From positions 1,240,001-1,304,000 of the forward strand of contig NZ_BBRI01000002.1 of the NCBI RefSeq assembly GCF_002090075.1: a stretch of DNA of 64,000 nt, given 5' to 3'. A program made the translations under genes and the position numbers. A model generated the notes under the pieces. That model searched no databases and was not told the origin of the DNA. It saw nothing but the letters and a program-made list of their open reading frames with translations. The stretch comes from Demequina sp. NBRC 110052. Lineage in GTDB: Bacteria > Actinomycetota > Actinomycetes > Actinomycetales > Demequinaceae. Below, one piece after another: positions 1-8,174 of this stretch; position 1 is the first letter of the stretch, and each line of letters starts with the position of its first letter.

Positions 1-1731
1 ACTGACGACGCCGACCAGACTCCCGCAATGGACGAGCCCGACGCCGTCGAGACCATCGCGCCTGCCGCTCCTCGCGAGGAGGCGCCCGTGGTCGCGGACA
101 GCGGCTCCAGCGCGTCGGGCAAGGGCTCCACGGGCCAGACCTCCACGGGCTCGACCGGCGGATCCACGGGCCCCACCGAAGGTGGGACAGGCTCGACCGG
201 TGGATCCACGGGCTCCACCGGGGGTGACACCGGCTCGACCGAAGGTGAGACAGGCTCGACTGGCGGCGACACTGGCGGCGAGAATGGCGGCGACACCGGC
301 TCGACGGGCGGCGACACCGGCTCGACCGGCACCGCCTCCCTCTCCATCGGCGGTGCACCGCTCGACTACCTGTCGCTGTCCGCGACCGACCCCGCAGTCT
401 CCCTCCGTATTGCGAACGACGGCGACGGCGACGCGGGCGATGTCACCGCGTCCATCCAGCTGCCGGACGGCCTGACGTTCTCGCCGCCCCCTGCCGGAGC
501 GTCGGCGTTCTCGGTGGTCTCGGCAGACCGGCTGGGCGACTTCCTCAGCTTCGCGCTCGACGGCACGCTGACCGTGGGCGACTGGGAGTGCACGCTCAAC
601 GACGACGCGTCCACCGCGACGTGCGCTCTGACGACCATCGCCGCGGGCGAGTCCGCCGAGCTGGATCTCGACCTCGAGCTGCTCGCGCCGCAGCTCGCGC
701 AGGACGCCGTGACGACGTTCACAGTCTCCTCCGGCGGCGTCGAGTCGTCGTACGCCGTGCGCACCGGCATCTCGGCCAACGACGAGAACCTCGCCGCGGC
801 GTTCTACGCCACGGGCAACGTGGCAGCGGTTCAGGTCGGCACGAGCCTGCTGGGCTGCACTGACGGCGACAACGTCTGCGCGCAGGCGATGGCCTTCAAC
901 GGCAACGCGGCGCAGGCCAAGTACAACAACAACGCACACGCGCTCGTCCCGCTCAACACCGCCGATGGCGACGTCGTCTCCGGCACCACGACGCTCTCCC
1001 TCCCCGAGGGCGCGCAGGTTGCCTACGCTTCCCTGGAGTGGGCCGCGAACCACGGCACCGAGGACGCCAGCTTCACCGGCGACACCTCCGCCGCTCGCCT
1101 GCGGGTCCCTGGAGCTACGGAGTACCTGGACATCACGGCCGACGCGGTGACGGACTCGCTCGATCCCGAGGGCCGTGTCTACTACCAGGCACGCGCTGAT
1201 GTCACCGACCTTGTCGCCGCGGCGGGGGCTGGCGAGTACTCGCTGGCGGACATCGCCCTCGCCGCCTCGATGGACGACGACGAGTCCGACCGCAACTACC
1301 TGGCCGGGTTCACCCTCACGGTCGTCTACAGCGACGAGGCCCTCCCCGAGGCGCGTGTGGCCGTGTATCAGGGCTCCGAGTGGGTGCACGCAGGCACGAC
1401 TCCTGACCTGTCCTTCTACACGCCGCAGTCCTCCGACGTGACCGTGGGTCTGACGGCCTGGGACGGCGATCGCGGCTTCCTGAACGACCGCGTGGACATC
1501 GATGGCGACACCCTGATGCCCTACCACTGGAACGGCTCGAGCACCTCCAACGGAGACTCGGGCAACTTCGGGGACTCGACGGCGATGGGCTCCATCTTCG
1601 CGAACAACATGGGCGTCGACGCCAAGCACTTCCGCGACAAGACCGTCACCGAGGGCGTCCACACCCTGACCGCACGCACCGGCGCCGACTACCTGCTGCT
1701 GTCATCAGTGACGCTCACGGTCGCCGAGTAG
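1..1731 (+). CDS. Secreted surface protein, 5' end cut by the window edge
   Basis: The frame is open to base 1 (codons for TDDADQTPA precede the first ATG at 28), so the true start and any signal peptide lie outside the window. From about residue 25 to 105 the protein is a Gly/Ser/Thr linker built from GSTGG, GDTGSTGG and GETGSTGG units. It then has a CARDB-like beta segment and a large beta-rich C-terminal domain (from about AFYATGNVAAVQVGT) that resembles the N-terminal domain of large actinobacterial DUF3344/DUF11-type surface proteins. Two Cys near the domain start (LLGC, DNVC) may form a disulfide. No LPXTG or C-terminal membrane segment is seen, so it is probably secreted or held non-covalently. 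The function is unknown. Confidence 0.7.
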   Translation, partial: TDDADQTPAMDEPDAVETIAPAAPREEAPVVADSGSSASGKGSTGQTSTGSTGGSTGPTEGGTGSTGGSTGSTGGDTGSTEGETGSTGGDTGGENGGDTGSTGGDTGSTGTASLSIGGAPLDYLSLSATDPAVSLRIANDGDGDAGDVTASIQLPDGLTFSPPPAGASAFSVVSADRLGDFLSFALDGTLTVGDWECTLNDDASTATCALTTIAAGESAELDLDLELLAPQLAQDAVTTFTVSSGGVESSYAVRTGISANDENLAAAFYATGNVAAVQVGTSLLGCTDGDNVCAQAMAFNGNAAQAKYNNNAHALVPLNTADGDVVSGTTTLSLPEGAQVAYASLEWAANHGTEDASFTGDTSAARLRVPGATEYLDITADAVTDSLDPEGRVYYQARADVTDLVAAAGAGEYSLADIALAASMDDDESDRNYLAGFTLTVVYSDEALPEARVAVYQGSEWVHAGTTPDLSFYTPQSSDVTVGLTAWDGDRGFLNDRVDIDGDTLMPYHWNGSSTSNGDSGNFGDSTAMGSIFANNMGVDAKHFRDKTVTEGVHTLTARTGADYLLLSSVTLTVAE

Positions 1732-1768
1732 TAGTCCGACGCGACTCCCGCCTCGAGTCACGAGCGGT

Positions 1769-2377
1769 TCAACGCGAGGGCTCCGGCTCCCAATCCAGAT
1801 CGATCTGACGGGCAGTACGACGCGCGTGATCGACGCCGTGCTCGCGCGCGACCAGGTGCAGTGCCGTATGCAGGCCCGAGGCGATCGCGCCGCCGGTGAC
1901 GACGGTTCCTGCGTCGACCCATCGCACCCCTGGCACGGCCTCGCCGACGCTCGCCGTCGCCGCCAGCGCATGGAGGTCCTCCCAGTGCGTCGTCGCAGGG
2001 AGGCCGCCGAGCAGGCCCGCATCGGCCAGCAGGAAGGCTCCGGTGCACACCGACGCGACGACGTCGGCCTCGGCTCCAAGTGCCTTCACCGCCGCGATCA
2101 GCGCAGCGTCGGCACGCGCGGCGTCGACGTCGATGAGCCCGGGCACGATGACGAGGTGCAGGTCGCGCGCCTCCTCGACCGGAGTCAACCCGGTCACGGT
2201 CAGCCCCCCGAACGCCGCGACGTCCTGACCGTCCACACTGAGCGGCACCATGTCGTACAGGGGATCGCCGCCGTCGCGTTCGGCGAGCCGCGACGCCGTC
2301 AGCAGCACCTCGTAGGGCCCGCCCGCGTCGAGCAGGTCGAAGCCGGGGAACAGGAGCAGTCCTACGCGTGCGGTCAT
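1769..2377 (-). CDS. DJ-1/PfpI (GlxA-like) family protein
   Basis: This is a 202-residue single-domain protein of the DJ-1/PfpI class I amidotransferase fold. The N-terminus GLLLFPGFDLLDAGGPYEVL is typical, and the nucleophile-elbow Cys sits in SVCTGAFLLADAGLL, followed by ATTHW as in isonitrile hydratases and the sensory half of GlxA/FtrA regulators. There is no C-terminal AraC domain, so this is a free-standing enzyme or sensor. Hydratase activity is possible but not shown by sequence alone. The ATG at 2377 has a TAGCGT box six bases upstream, consistent with a leaderless transcript. It is convergent with the surface protein gene (37 bp gap). Confidence 0.85.
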   Translation of the reverse strand: MTARVGLLLFPGFDLLDAGGPYEVLLTASRLAERDGGDPLYDMVPLSVDGQDVAAFGGLTVTGLTPVEEARDLHLVIVPGLIDVDAARADAALIAAVKALGAEADVVASVCTGAFLLADAGLLGGLPATTHWEDLHALAATASVGEAVPGVRWVDAGTVVTGGAIASGLHTALHLVAREHGVDHARRTARQIDLDWEPEPSR

Positions 2378-2383
2378 GGGGCC

Positions 2384-2389
2384 ACGCTA
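2384..2389 (-). promoter_or_regulatory. Leaderless -10 box of the DJ-1/PfpI gene
   Basis: TAGCGT on the minus strand lies exactly six bases before the ATG at 2377, with no Shine-Dalgarno sequence between them. This fits the leaderless pattern seen at many genes here. Confidence 0.5.
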
Positions 2390-2444
2390 GCCCCGCAGAA
2401 TGGTGCCCCGCGGGTTCCGCGCGGCACCTTCCGACACCAGGCGG

Positions 2445-3773
2445 CTAGACGAGCACCTCGGAGCTCACGCGCGGTCGCACCACGAGCCACAGGCTCAGGT
2501 GGGCGACTGCCAGCGCGGCGCACATCACGACTCCCATCGCGATGACGGAGATCCCCAGGAGGCCTACGAGGGGCGAGATGAGACCCGCCACACCGAAGTT
2601 GACCGCGCCGAGCATCGACGCGGCGGTGCCGGCCTCCTTGGGGTGATCGGCCAGCGCGAGCACCTGGACCGCTGGCATCACGAACCCGAGCGGCGCCACC
2701 GTGAAGAACAGCGGCACGAGCACTCCCACGAGGCCGAGGCCCAGGAGAGCGCTCGTGAGCAGCGCGAGCGCTCCGATCGCCATGACCGTGAGACCGAAGG
2801 TCATCACGGCGCGCGGCGCGAGGCGCCGCATGAGGCGCGCACCCACCTGGTTGCACACGACGAGGCCGACGGCGTTGATCCCGAACACGAAGGCGAACTG
2901 CTGCGAGGTGAGTCCGTAGCCGTCCTGGAGGATAAACGACGAGGACGAGAGATACGAGAACAGCGCCGAGAAGACCATCGACCCGACCAGGAGCACACCG
3001 AGGAAGGTGCGATCTGCGATCAGAACGCGGTAGCGCCCGGAGACCACGCGCCACTCGAACGCGCCACGACGGTCGGCGGGCAGCGTCTCGGCGAGCGCGA
3101 TGCCAGCGATCACCGTGACGACGAGGCCGTAGGCCGCGAGGACCACGAACACGCCACGCCACTGCACGAAGGACAGCACCTGCGCGCCGATGACCGGCGC
3201 GAGCACGGGCGCGAGCCCGGTGACCAGCGCCATACGCGCCAGGGTCCGGATGAGCTTCTGGCCCGAGAACAGGTCGCGCACCATGGCCATCGCGACCACC
3301 GCGGCACCCGCGGCCCCGATGCCCTGGAACACTCGGCCGATCATGACGGCAGTCACGTCCTGCGCGAAGATCACGGACACCGAGGCGAGCACGTGGATCG
3401 CGGTCGCGGCAAGCAGCGGCACCTTGCGGCCGACGGCATCTGACAGCGGGCCCAGGATCAGCTGACCGAGCCCGAAGCCGATCATGGTGGCGGTGAGAGT
3501 GAGCTGGATCGCAGCCTCGGTGGTCGCCAGGTCGGCGGCGACGTCCGGGAAGGCCGGCAAGTACATGTCGATGGTGAACGGGCCGAGCGCGACCAGGGCG
3601 CCGAGCAGCAGGACCAGTCCCGCGCGCTGGCGGCGGCTCAGCGCGTCACCACCATGCACGACGGGTTCGGCCGTCGCCGTGGAGGCGGACGCCTCAAGGG
3701 TCGCGGTCGCCTCGGCCGTGGCGGCCACGGCGTCGTCGAGGGCGGACGGGCGGGTGTTCAGGTCTGCGGTCAT
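2445..3773 (-). CDS. Bcr/CflA-family MFS drug exporter
   Basis: This 442-residue major facilitator protein has a ~50-residue Ala/Thr-rich cytoplasmic N-terminus followed by 12 hydrophobic segments. Family signatures are FTIDMYLPAFPDV at the end of TM1, GPLSDAVGRKVPLL (motif A) and the RVFQGIGAAG segment of TM4. Bcr/CflA members are proton-coupled exporters of drugs such as chloramphenicol or bicyclomycin, and some export cysteine or sulfonamides. The substrate here cannot be read from sequence. The ~130-nt upstream leader contains a four-codon ORF and mutually exclusive hairpins (see findings), so expression may be attenuated. An alternative name would be multidrug effflux MFS transporter. 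Confidence 0.9.
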   Translation of the reverse strand: MTADLNTRPSALDDAVAATAEATATLEASASTATAEPVVHGGDALSRRQRAGLVLLLGALVALGPFTIDMYLPAFPDVAADLATTEAAIQLTLTATMIGFGLGQLILGPLSDAVGRKVPLLAATAIHVLASVSVIFAQDVTAVMIGRVFQGIGAAGAAVVAMAMVRDLFSGQKLIRTLARMALVTGLAPVLAPVIGAQVLSFVQWRGVFVVLAAYGLVVTVIAGIALAETLPADRRGAFEWRVVSGRYRVLIADRTFLGVLLVGSMVFSALFSYLSSSSFILQDGYGLTSQQFAFVFGINAVGLVVCNQVGARLMRRLAPRAVMTFGLTVMAIGALALLTSALLGLGLVGVLVPLFFTVAPLGFVMPAVQVLALADHPKEAGTAASMLGAVNFGVAGLISPLVGLLGISVIAMGVVMCAALAVAHLSLWLVVRPRVSSEVLV

Positions 3774-3800
3774 GCGTGGGTGGAGGCTCCAATGCGAGGC

Positions 3801-3829
3801 GTGCGCCGACGGGAGGCAGGCGCACTCCC
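3801..3829 (-). promoter_or_regulatory. Alternative hairpins in the MFS leader
   Basis: Two stems compete for the same bases. GTGCGCC/GGCGCAC (3801-3807 with 3819-3825) and GGGAG/CTCCC (3811-3815 with 3825-3829) cannot form together. They sit 28-56 bases before the MFS start codon. A TAGAAT -10-like box lies at 3913-3918 on the minus strand and a four-codon ORF (MRRP) at 3868-3882. An attenuator is possible but unproven. Confidence 0.3.
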
Positions 3830-3976
3830 CCTAGGTCTTCGTCGTCGGGGTCTGCGGATCGCGCGGCTCACGGCCTGCGCATGCGCTGCCGTGGCAACGC
3901 CGTCCGCCCGCGATTCTATTCCACGTGTCGAAAACTATCTAGCCCACCGCAGCTCGCGCGCACCCTGGGGTGCCCT

Positions 3977-4966
3977 CTACGCCTTCTTGGTCGCCTGCGC
4001 ATTCACCTCGTAGGAAGTGTTCTGCTGCTCGAAGAAGTTGACGAGCTGCAGCGTGTCGTTGGCGGCCGCCATCCACTTGGCGGGATTCGCGACGTTGAAC
4101 TCAGGCTCGAAGCCGAGCTCCTCGAGGCGCCGGTCGGTGAGGTACTTGACGTAGGTGTTCACGTAGTCGGCATTGAGGCCGAGGATCCCACGCGGGAACA
4201 TGTCCCGGTTGTAAGCCTCCTCCATCTCGACGGCGTGGAGGATCATGCCGCGGATCTCGTCGGCGAACTCGGGGTCCTGGAGGTCCTCGTTCTCCTCGAG
4301 CACCGTGAGGATGAGGTTGATGCCGAACTGCAGGTGGAGCGACTCGTCGCGGATGATCCAGTCCATGAGCGAGCCGAAGTTCCGCAGCAGGTTCCGCTGG
4401 CGGAACGACAGCGCGACCATGAAGCCCGAGTAGAACCAGATGCCCTCGAGGATGATGTTGTAGGCGACGAGGTTGCGGATGAAGTCCTTCTTGCCCTCGG
4501 TCGTCGTGATGTCGAGCGTGTCCTCGGTCATCCGCTTGATGAACTTCGACTCGAACTCCTCCTTCGCCGCCATCGACGGCACGTCCACGTGCGCGGAGTA
4601 GGCCTTGTCGCGGTCGATGGGGAAGGTCTCGAGGATGTACTCGAAGGTCATGCAGTGGTTCGCTTCCTCCCACATCTGCTTGGCGAGGTACAGGTGGCCC
4701 TCGGGAGCGTTGATGTAGGGGTAGACGCCGAACGCGAGCGCCTTGTTGACGAGCAGCTCGTTCGGGTTGAAGTACGAGATGAGATGCAGCAGCGCGTGCT
4801 TCTCGTCGTCGGTCATCTTCTTGAAGTCCGCGAGGTCCTCGCCGAGCTGGATCTCGTTCGGGAACCACGTGTTTGCGACGGCCTGGTCGTACAGGTCCAT
4901 CGCCCACGGGTAGGTGACGGGCTTGAGCAGGAGTCCGTCCTGGACGCCGGAGCCGAGGATGGCCAT
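3977..4966 (-). CDS. nrdB: Ribonucleotide reductase small subunit, class Ic-like
   Basis: This 329-residue R2 subunit houses the dinuclear metal cofactor that starts radical chemistry in NrdA. The six metal ligands are E70, E101, H104, E174, E208 and H211. Aligned by eye with E. coli NrdB, the first ligand (Asp84) is Glu70, and the radical Tyr122 position, four residues after the first His, is Phe108 (EANHCMTF). Both changes match the Chlamydia trachomatis class Ic enzyme, which uses a Mn/Fe cofactor instead of a tyrosyl radical. Much of the rest (LEGIWFYSGF, DRRLEELGF, LPRGILGL-like stretch) also resembles that protein. A C-terminal Tyr (TSYEV) is available for radical transfer. It lies 33 bp downstream of nrdA, in one operon. 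Metal identity is inferred. Confidence 0.93.
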   Translation of the reverse strand: MAILGSGVQDGLLLKPVTYPWAMDLYDQAVANTWFPNEIQLGEDLADFKKMTDDEKHALLHLISYFNPNELLVNKALAFGVYPYINAPEGHLYLAKQMWEEANHCMTFEYILETFPIDRDKAYSAHVDVPSMAAKEEFESKFIKRMTEDTLDITTTEGKKDFIRNLVAYNIILEGIWFYSGFMVALSFRQRNLLRNFGSLMDWIIRDESLHLQFGINLILTVLEENEDLQDPEFADEIRGMILHAVEMEEAYNRDMFPRGILGLNADYVNTYVKYLTDRRLEELGFEPEFNVANPAKWMAAANDTLQLVNFFEQQNTSYEVNAQATKKA

Positions 4967-4999
4967 GTCAGTTCCTCCTGGGGTCGTGTGTGCTTGCGG

Positions 5000-7960
5000 T
5001 CACTGGCAGGACTCGCACTGGAGCGCTTCCATCGGATCCACCGGGCAGGCGACGCCCCCCACCACCTCGGTGCCGCCCGTGGGCGAGGCCTGAGTGCTGC
5101 CGAGCAGGTTGAGATCAGGCACCGCCGGGGGCGCCTGCGTCGGCGCGGCACTGACGGGCGGCGCGGACAACGGGACGGAGTCCGTCATCGACTCGGCCTC
5201 GACCACCGTCGTCGCATCCTCCGAGGGCGCATCGGCCGCGGGAGGCGCCGGGACCGCAGCGGTCGCGGCACCGAAGCCTCGGCGAGGGGCGCCGAAGCCG
5301 ACCGGTGCGGCCTGAGCATCGGACCCACTCGGAGCCGCCGGAGCAACGGGCGCCTCGGCGGCGTTCACGGCCTCCGGTGCGCGCTCCGCCTCAGACGGGC
5401 TGACGTCCGACGCTGCGGTCGCCGCGGCCGTCGGCGCGCTGGCTCCGAATCCGCGCTTCTTGCCGCCGAACCCTCCGAATCCGGTGCGGGCGGGGCCGCC
5501 TGCGGCCGGTGCCTTGCTGCGGCCGCTCGCGGAGCCGGTCTTGTTGATGTTCTCGGTCTTGTTGACGCGCACTGTCGACTGCTCGGCCGTGTGGCGCGGC
5601 TTCATGTGGAGGTAGTACGTCGTCTTGACGCCCTTCTCCCACGCGAACGCGTACAGCTCCATCATCTTCTCGACATCGCGGTCCTCGAGGTAGATGTTGC
5701 GGCTGATGGCCTGGTCGATCCACTTCTGGGCGCGGGCCGCGACCTCGAGGAAGGCGTGCGGGTCGAGCTGAAATGACGTCTTGTAGACCTCGACCAGGTG
5801 CTCGGGGACGCCCTCGACGCGGCTGAGGTCGCCCTGGGCGGCGAGCAGCTCGTCCTTGACGTCCTCCCAGATGCCGAGCGCCTGCAGGTCTCGCACCAGG
5901 TTCGTGTTGACCTCGAGGAACTTTCCGCTCGACGTGTTGCGGGAGAAGATCTGCGAGAACTGCGGGTCGAAGCCGGGCGTGGTGCCCGCAACCAACCCGA
6001 TCGAGGCAGTGGGGGCGACGGCCATGAGCGTCGCGTTGCGCATGCCGCCGCGCACCTTCTCGCGCATCGCATCCCAGTCCTGACGGGTGGTCCGATCGAC
6101 GGTCACGGTGACGCCGCGATCGGCCTCGACCTCGGCGATCGTGTCGAACGGCACCTTGCCCTGCGACCAGCCCGAGCCCTGGAAGTTGGCGTACGAGCCG
6201 CGCTCGCGGGCGAGGTCTGCGGAGGCGTCGATCGCGTGGAACGACACGAACTCGACGATCTCATCGATCAGCGCGTAGGCCTCCTCGGACTCGTAGGCCA
6301 TGCCGAGCCGCTCGGTGATGTCGGTGAAGCCCATGACTCCCAGGCCAACGGCGCGGTTCTGCGAGTTGGCGAACTCGGACTCGGGGACCGAAGAGAGGGT
6401 GATGTCCACGAGGTTGTCGAGCTGACGCACGGCCAGGCGTACCGACTTCTCCATGCGCTCCCAGTCGATCCTGCCGTCGATCAGGTGCTGCGGCAGGTTG
6501 ATCGAGGCGAGGTTGCACACCGCGATGTTGTCGCGGTCCTGCGGCAGGCAGATCTCGGTGCACAGGTTGCTCAGGTGGATGGTGCCGGTGTTCGTGTTCA
6601 GAGCACGGTTGTTGATCGTGTCCTTCCACGTGAGCCACGGGTGGGACGTGGTCTGGAGGGTGACGAGGATCTGCTTGTACTGCTCGCGTGCGCGCATCTT
6701 CTGGAAGGCGCGCATCTTGCCCGCCTCTGCGAGCGCGATGTACTCGGCGTACCGGGCGGAGAACGCGGAGCCGGTGAGCTCGACCAAGTCGGGGGTCTCG
6801 GCGGGGTCGAAGAGGTACCAGTCCTGGTCGGCCGCCACGCGCTTCATGAACTCGTCGGAGATCCAGACCGCCGTGTTCGCGGTGCGGGTGCGGCGGTACG
6901 GGTCGCCCGAGTTCTGGCGCAGGTCGAGGAACTGCGGGAAGTCGAGGTGCCAGTTCTCCATGTAGAACGCGAGCGCGCCGAACTTCTTGCCGCCGCGGCT
7001 GACCGCGCGCAGGGTCGAGTCGATCGTGTGCATGAAGGGGATGGGACCGGTCGACGTGGTGTTGTTGGAGCGGATCGGGGACCCCTCCGACCGCAGCTTC
7101 GTCACGGACAGGCCGATGCCGCCTGTGCCCTTCGTGAGCCACATGACGTCACGCACCGACTTGGCGATGTGCTCGATGTCGTCCTCCATCTGCATGACGA
7201 AGCAGTTGGACAGCTGCGGGTACGAGGTGCCCGCGTTGACGAGCGTCGAGCCGGCGGGGAGGTAGTCGAGCGTGGAGATCTTCTCGTAGAACTCGAGCGC
7301 CATCGAGGTGGGGTCGGCCTCGTTGAGCGCGAGCCCCATCGCGACGCGCATCCAGAAGTACTGCGGGACCTCGAGCGTCTTCCGATGGCGGTCCGTGATC
7401 ATGTAGCGGTTGCGCATGGTCACGGTGCCGATGTACTTCATCAGGTCGTCGCGCTTGGGATCGATCGCGGCGGCGAGCGTGTCAAGGTCGAACAGCGACT
7501 CGAGACGGGCGTCGAGCAGGCCGTCCTCGACGGCGTCGCGGATGTACCCGGGGAAGCGCGCGCGGTGCAGGAGGCGCAGCTCGAGCTCGGTGTCGTAGCC
7601 GCCGAGCACGCGCTTGTAGATAACCTTGCGCAGCAGCCGCGCGGCGACGACGTCGAAGTCGGGGTCGTCCTTCACGTTCTGGACCGCGACGCCGATCGCG
7701 GCCTCGTCGAGCTGCTCGGTGGTGATCCCGTCGAAGAGCGTGATCGCGAGCTCTGAGGCGATCTGGGTGGTGATCGAGATCTGGTCCGGCAGCCCCTCTG
7801 CGGCGCGCTCGATGGCCTTGTTGATGCGGTCCGCGTTGTACGGCTCGCGCGACCCGTCGCGCTTGGTGACGTGGATGCCTGTGCGCGCCGGGTTGGCCTC
7901 GGCGACGGCTGCGGCGACGGCGTCCGCGTCGACCTCGGTGGTGGTGTCGGTGATCGTCAC
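5000..7960 (-). CDS. nrdA: Ribonucleotide reductase large subunit
   Basis: The 986-residue class I catalytic subunit reduces ribonucleoside diphosphates. An N-terminal ATP-cone (IHVTKRDGSREPYNADRIN, about residues 29-47 onward) implies dATP/ATP activity control. Catalytic elements are visible: the redox Cys in QLSNCFVM, the active-site loop LSNLCTEICLP (Asn, thiyl Cys, Glu), the radical-transfer tyrosine pair in TTYYLHMKP, and the C-terminal shuttle CESCQ. Unusually, about 130 residues of Ala/Pro-rich sequence with GFGG and RGFGA repeats separate the barrel from the C-terminal Cys pair, which makes the protein longer than usual. The start is GTG at 7960, with GGGGAG just upstream. NrdR-like and DnaA-like sites lie in the 443-bp upstream region. 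Confidence 0.95.
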   Translation of the reverse strand: MTITDTTTEVDADAVAAAVAEANPARTGIHVTKRDGSREPYNADRINKAIERAAEGLPDQISITTQIASELAITLFDGITTEQLDEAAIGVAVQNVKDDPDFDVVAARLLRKVIYKRVLGGYDTELELRLLHRARFPGYIRDAVEDGLLDARLESLFDLDTLAAAIDPKRDDLMKYIGTVTMRNRYMITDRHRKTLEVPQYFWMRVAMGLALNEADPTSMALEFYEKISTLDYLPAGSTLVNAGTSYPQLSNCFVMQMEDDIEHIAKSVRDVMWLTKGTGGIGLSVTKLRSEGSPIRSNNTTSTGPIPFMHTIDSTLRAVSRGGKKFGALAFYMENWHLDFPQFLDLRQNSGDPYRRTRTANTAVWISDEFMKRVAADQDWYLFDPAETPDLVELTGSAFSARYAEYIALAEAGKMRAFQKMRAREQYKQILVTLQTTSHPWLTWKDTINNRALNTNTGTIHLSNLCTEICLPQDRDNIAVCNLASINLPQHLIDGRIDWERMEKSVRLAVRQLDNLVDITLSSVPESEFANSQNRAVGLGVMGFTDITERLGMAYESEEAYALIDEIVEFVSFHAIDASADLARERGSYANFQGSGWSQGKVPFDTIAEVEADRGVTVTVDRTTRQDWDAMREKVRGGMRNATLMAVAPTASIGLVAGTTPGFDPQFSQIFSRNTSSGKFLEVNTNLVRDLQALGIWEDVKDELLAAQGDLSRVEGVPEHLVEVYKTSFQLDPHAFLEVAARAQKWIDQAISRNIYLEDRDVEKMMELYAFAWEKGVKTTYYLHMKPRHTAEQSTVRVNKTENINKTGSASGRSKAPAAGGPARTGFGGFGGKKRGFGASAPTAAATAASDVSPSEAERAPEAVNAAEAPVAPAAPSGSDAQAAPVGFGAPRRGFGAATAAVPAPPAADAPSEDATTVVEAESMTDSVPLSAPPVSAAPTQAPPAVPDLNLLGSTQASPTGGTEVVGGVACPVDPMEALQCESCQ

Positions 7961-8097
7961 GATTCTCCCCTGAAAGTGATCCGATACGTGGCCCGGGGGC
8001 CGATGCAGTTGATGCTGACGTGTCGCGTTGTCGCGTCGATCCAGGGGTCTCGGACACCGTCTCCCGCGGCGTTGCGGACCCTCATCGGCGTAGTTCG

Positions 8098-8126
8098 AGG
8101 CTAGACCAAACTACACCCGTGTGCAA
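8098..8126 (-). promoter_or_regulatory. Candidate nrdAB promoter
   Basis: On the minus strand, TTGCAC (8121-8126) and TAGCCT (8098-8103) are separated by 17 bp. This predicts a transcript start near 8091 and a leader of about 130 nt. The -35 abuts the proximal NrdR-like box, as expected for repression. Confidence 0.45.
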
Positions 8127-8139
8127 CAAGATATGGGGG
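8124..8139 (-). promoter_or_regulatory. Proximal NrdR-like box
   Basis: The minus strand reads CCCCCATATCTTGTTG. It matches the core of the NrdR consensus acaCwAtATaTwGtgt at C..ATAT.TTG. Its centre is 32 bp from that of a second box, the usual three-turn spacing of NrdR pairs. NrdR itself is not in the window. Confidence 0.5.
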
Positions 8140-8155
8140 TTTCCTGGGACCTCTG

Positions 8156-8171
8156 GCACTAGATGTTGTGG
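8156..8171 (-). promoter_or_regulatory. Distal NrdR-like box
   Basis: The minus strand reads CCACAACATCTAGTGC, which matches about 12 of 16 positions of the NrdR consensus, including CAA.AT.TAGTG. It is paired with the box at 8124-8139 with 32-bp centre-to-centre spacing. Confidence 0.55.
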
Positions 8172-8174
8172 TCA

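Noticed and set aside
75-340. Repetitive DNA that could suggest a CRISPR array or minisatellite
   Set aside because: The repeats are in frame and code for the Gly/Ser/Thr linker. There are no regular spacers or palindromic repeats.
3776-7756. Two long plus-strand open frames (~666 and ~652 codons) across nrdB-nrdA
   Set aside because: They are antisense shadows of the RNR genes, with repetitive Leu/Glu/Val/Arg composition and no recognisable domain.
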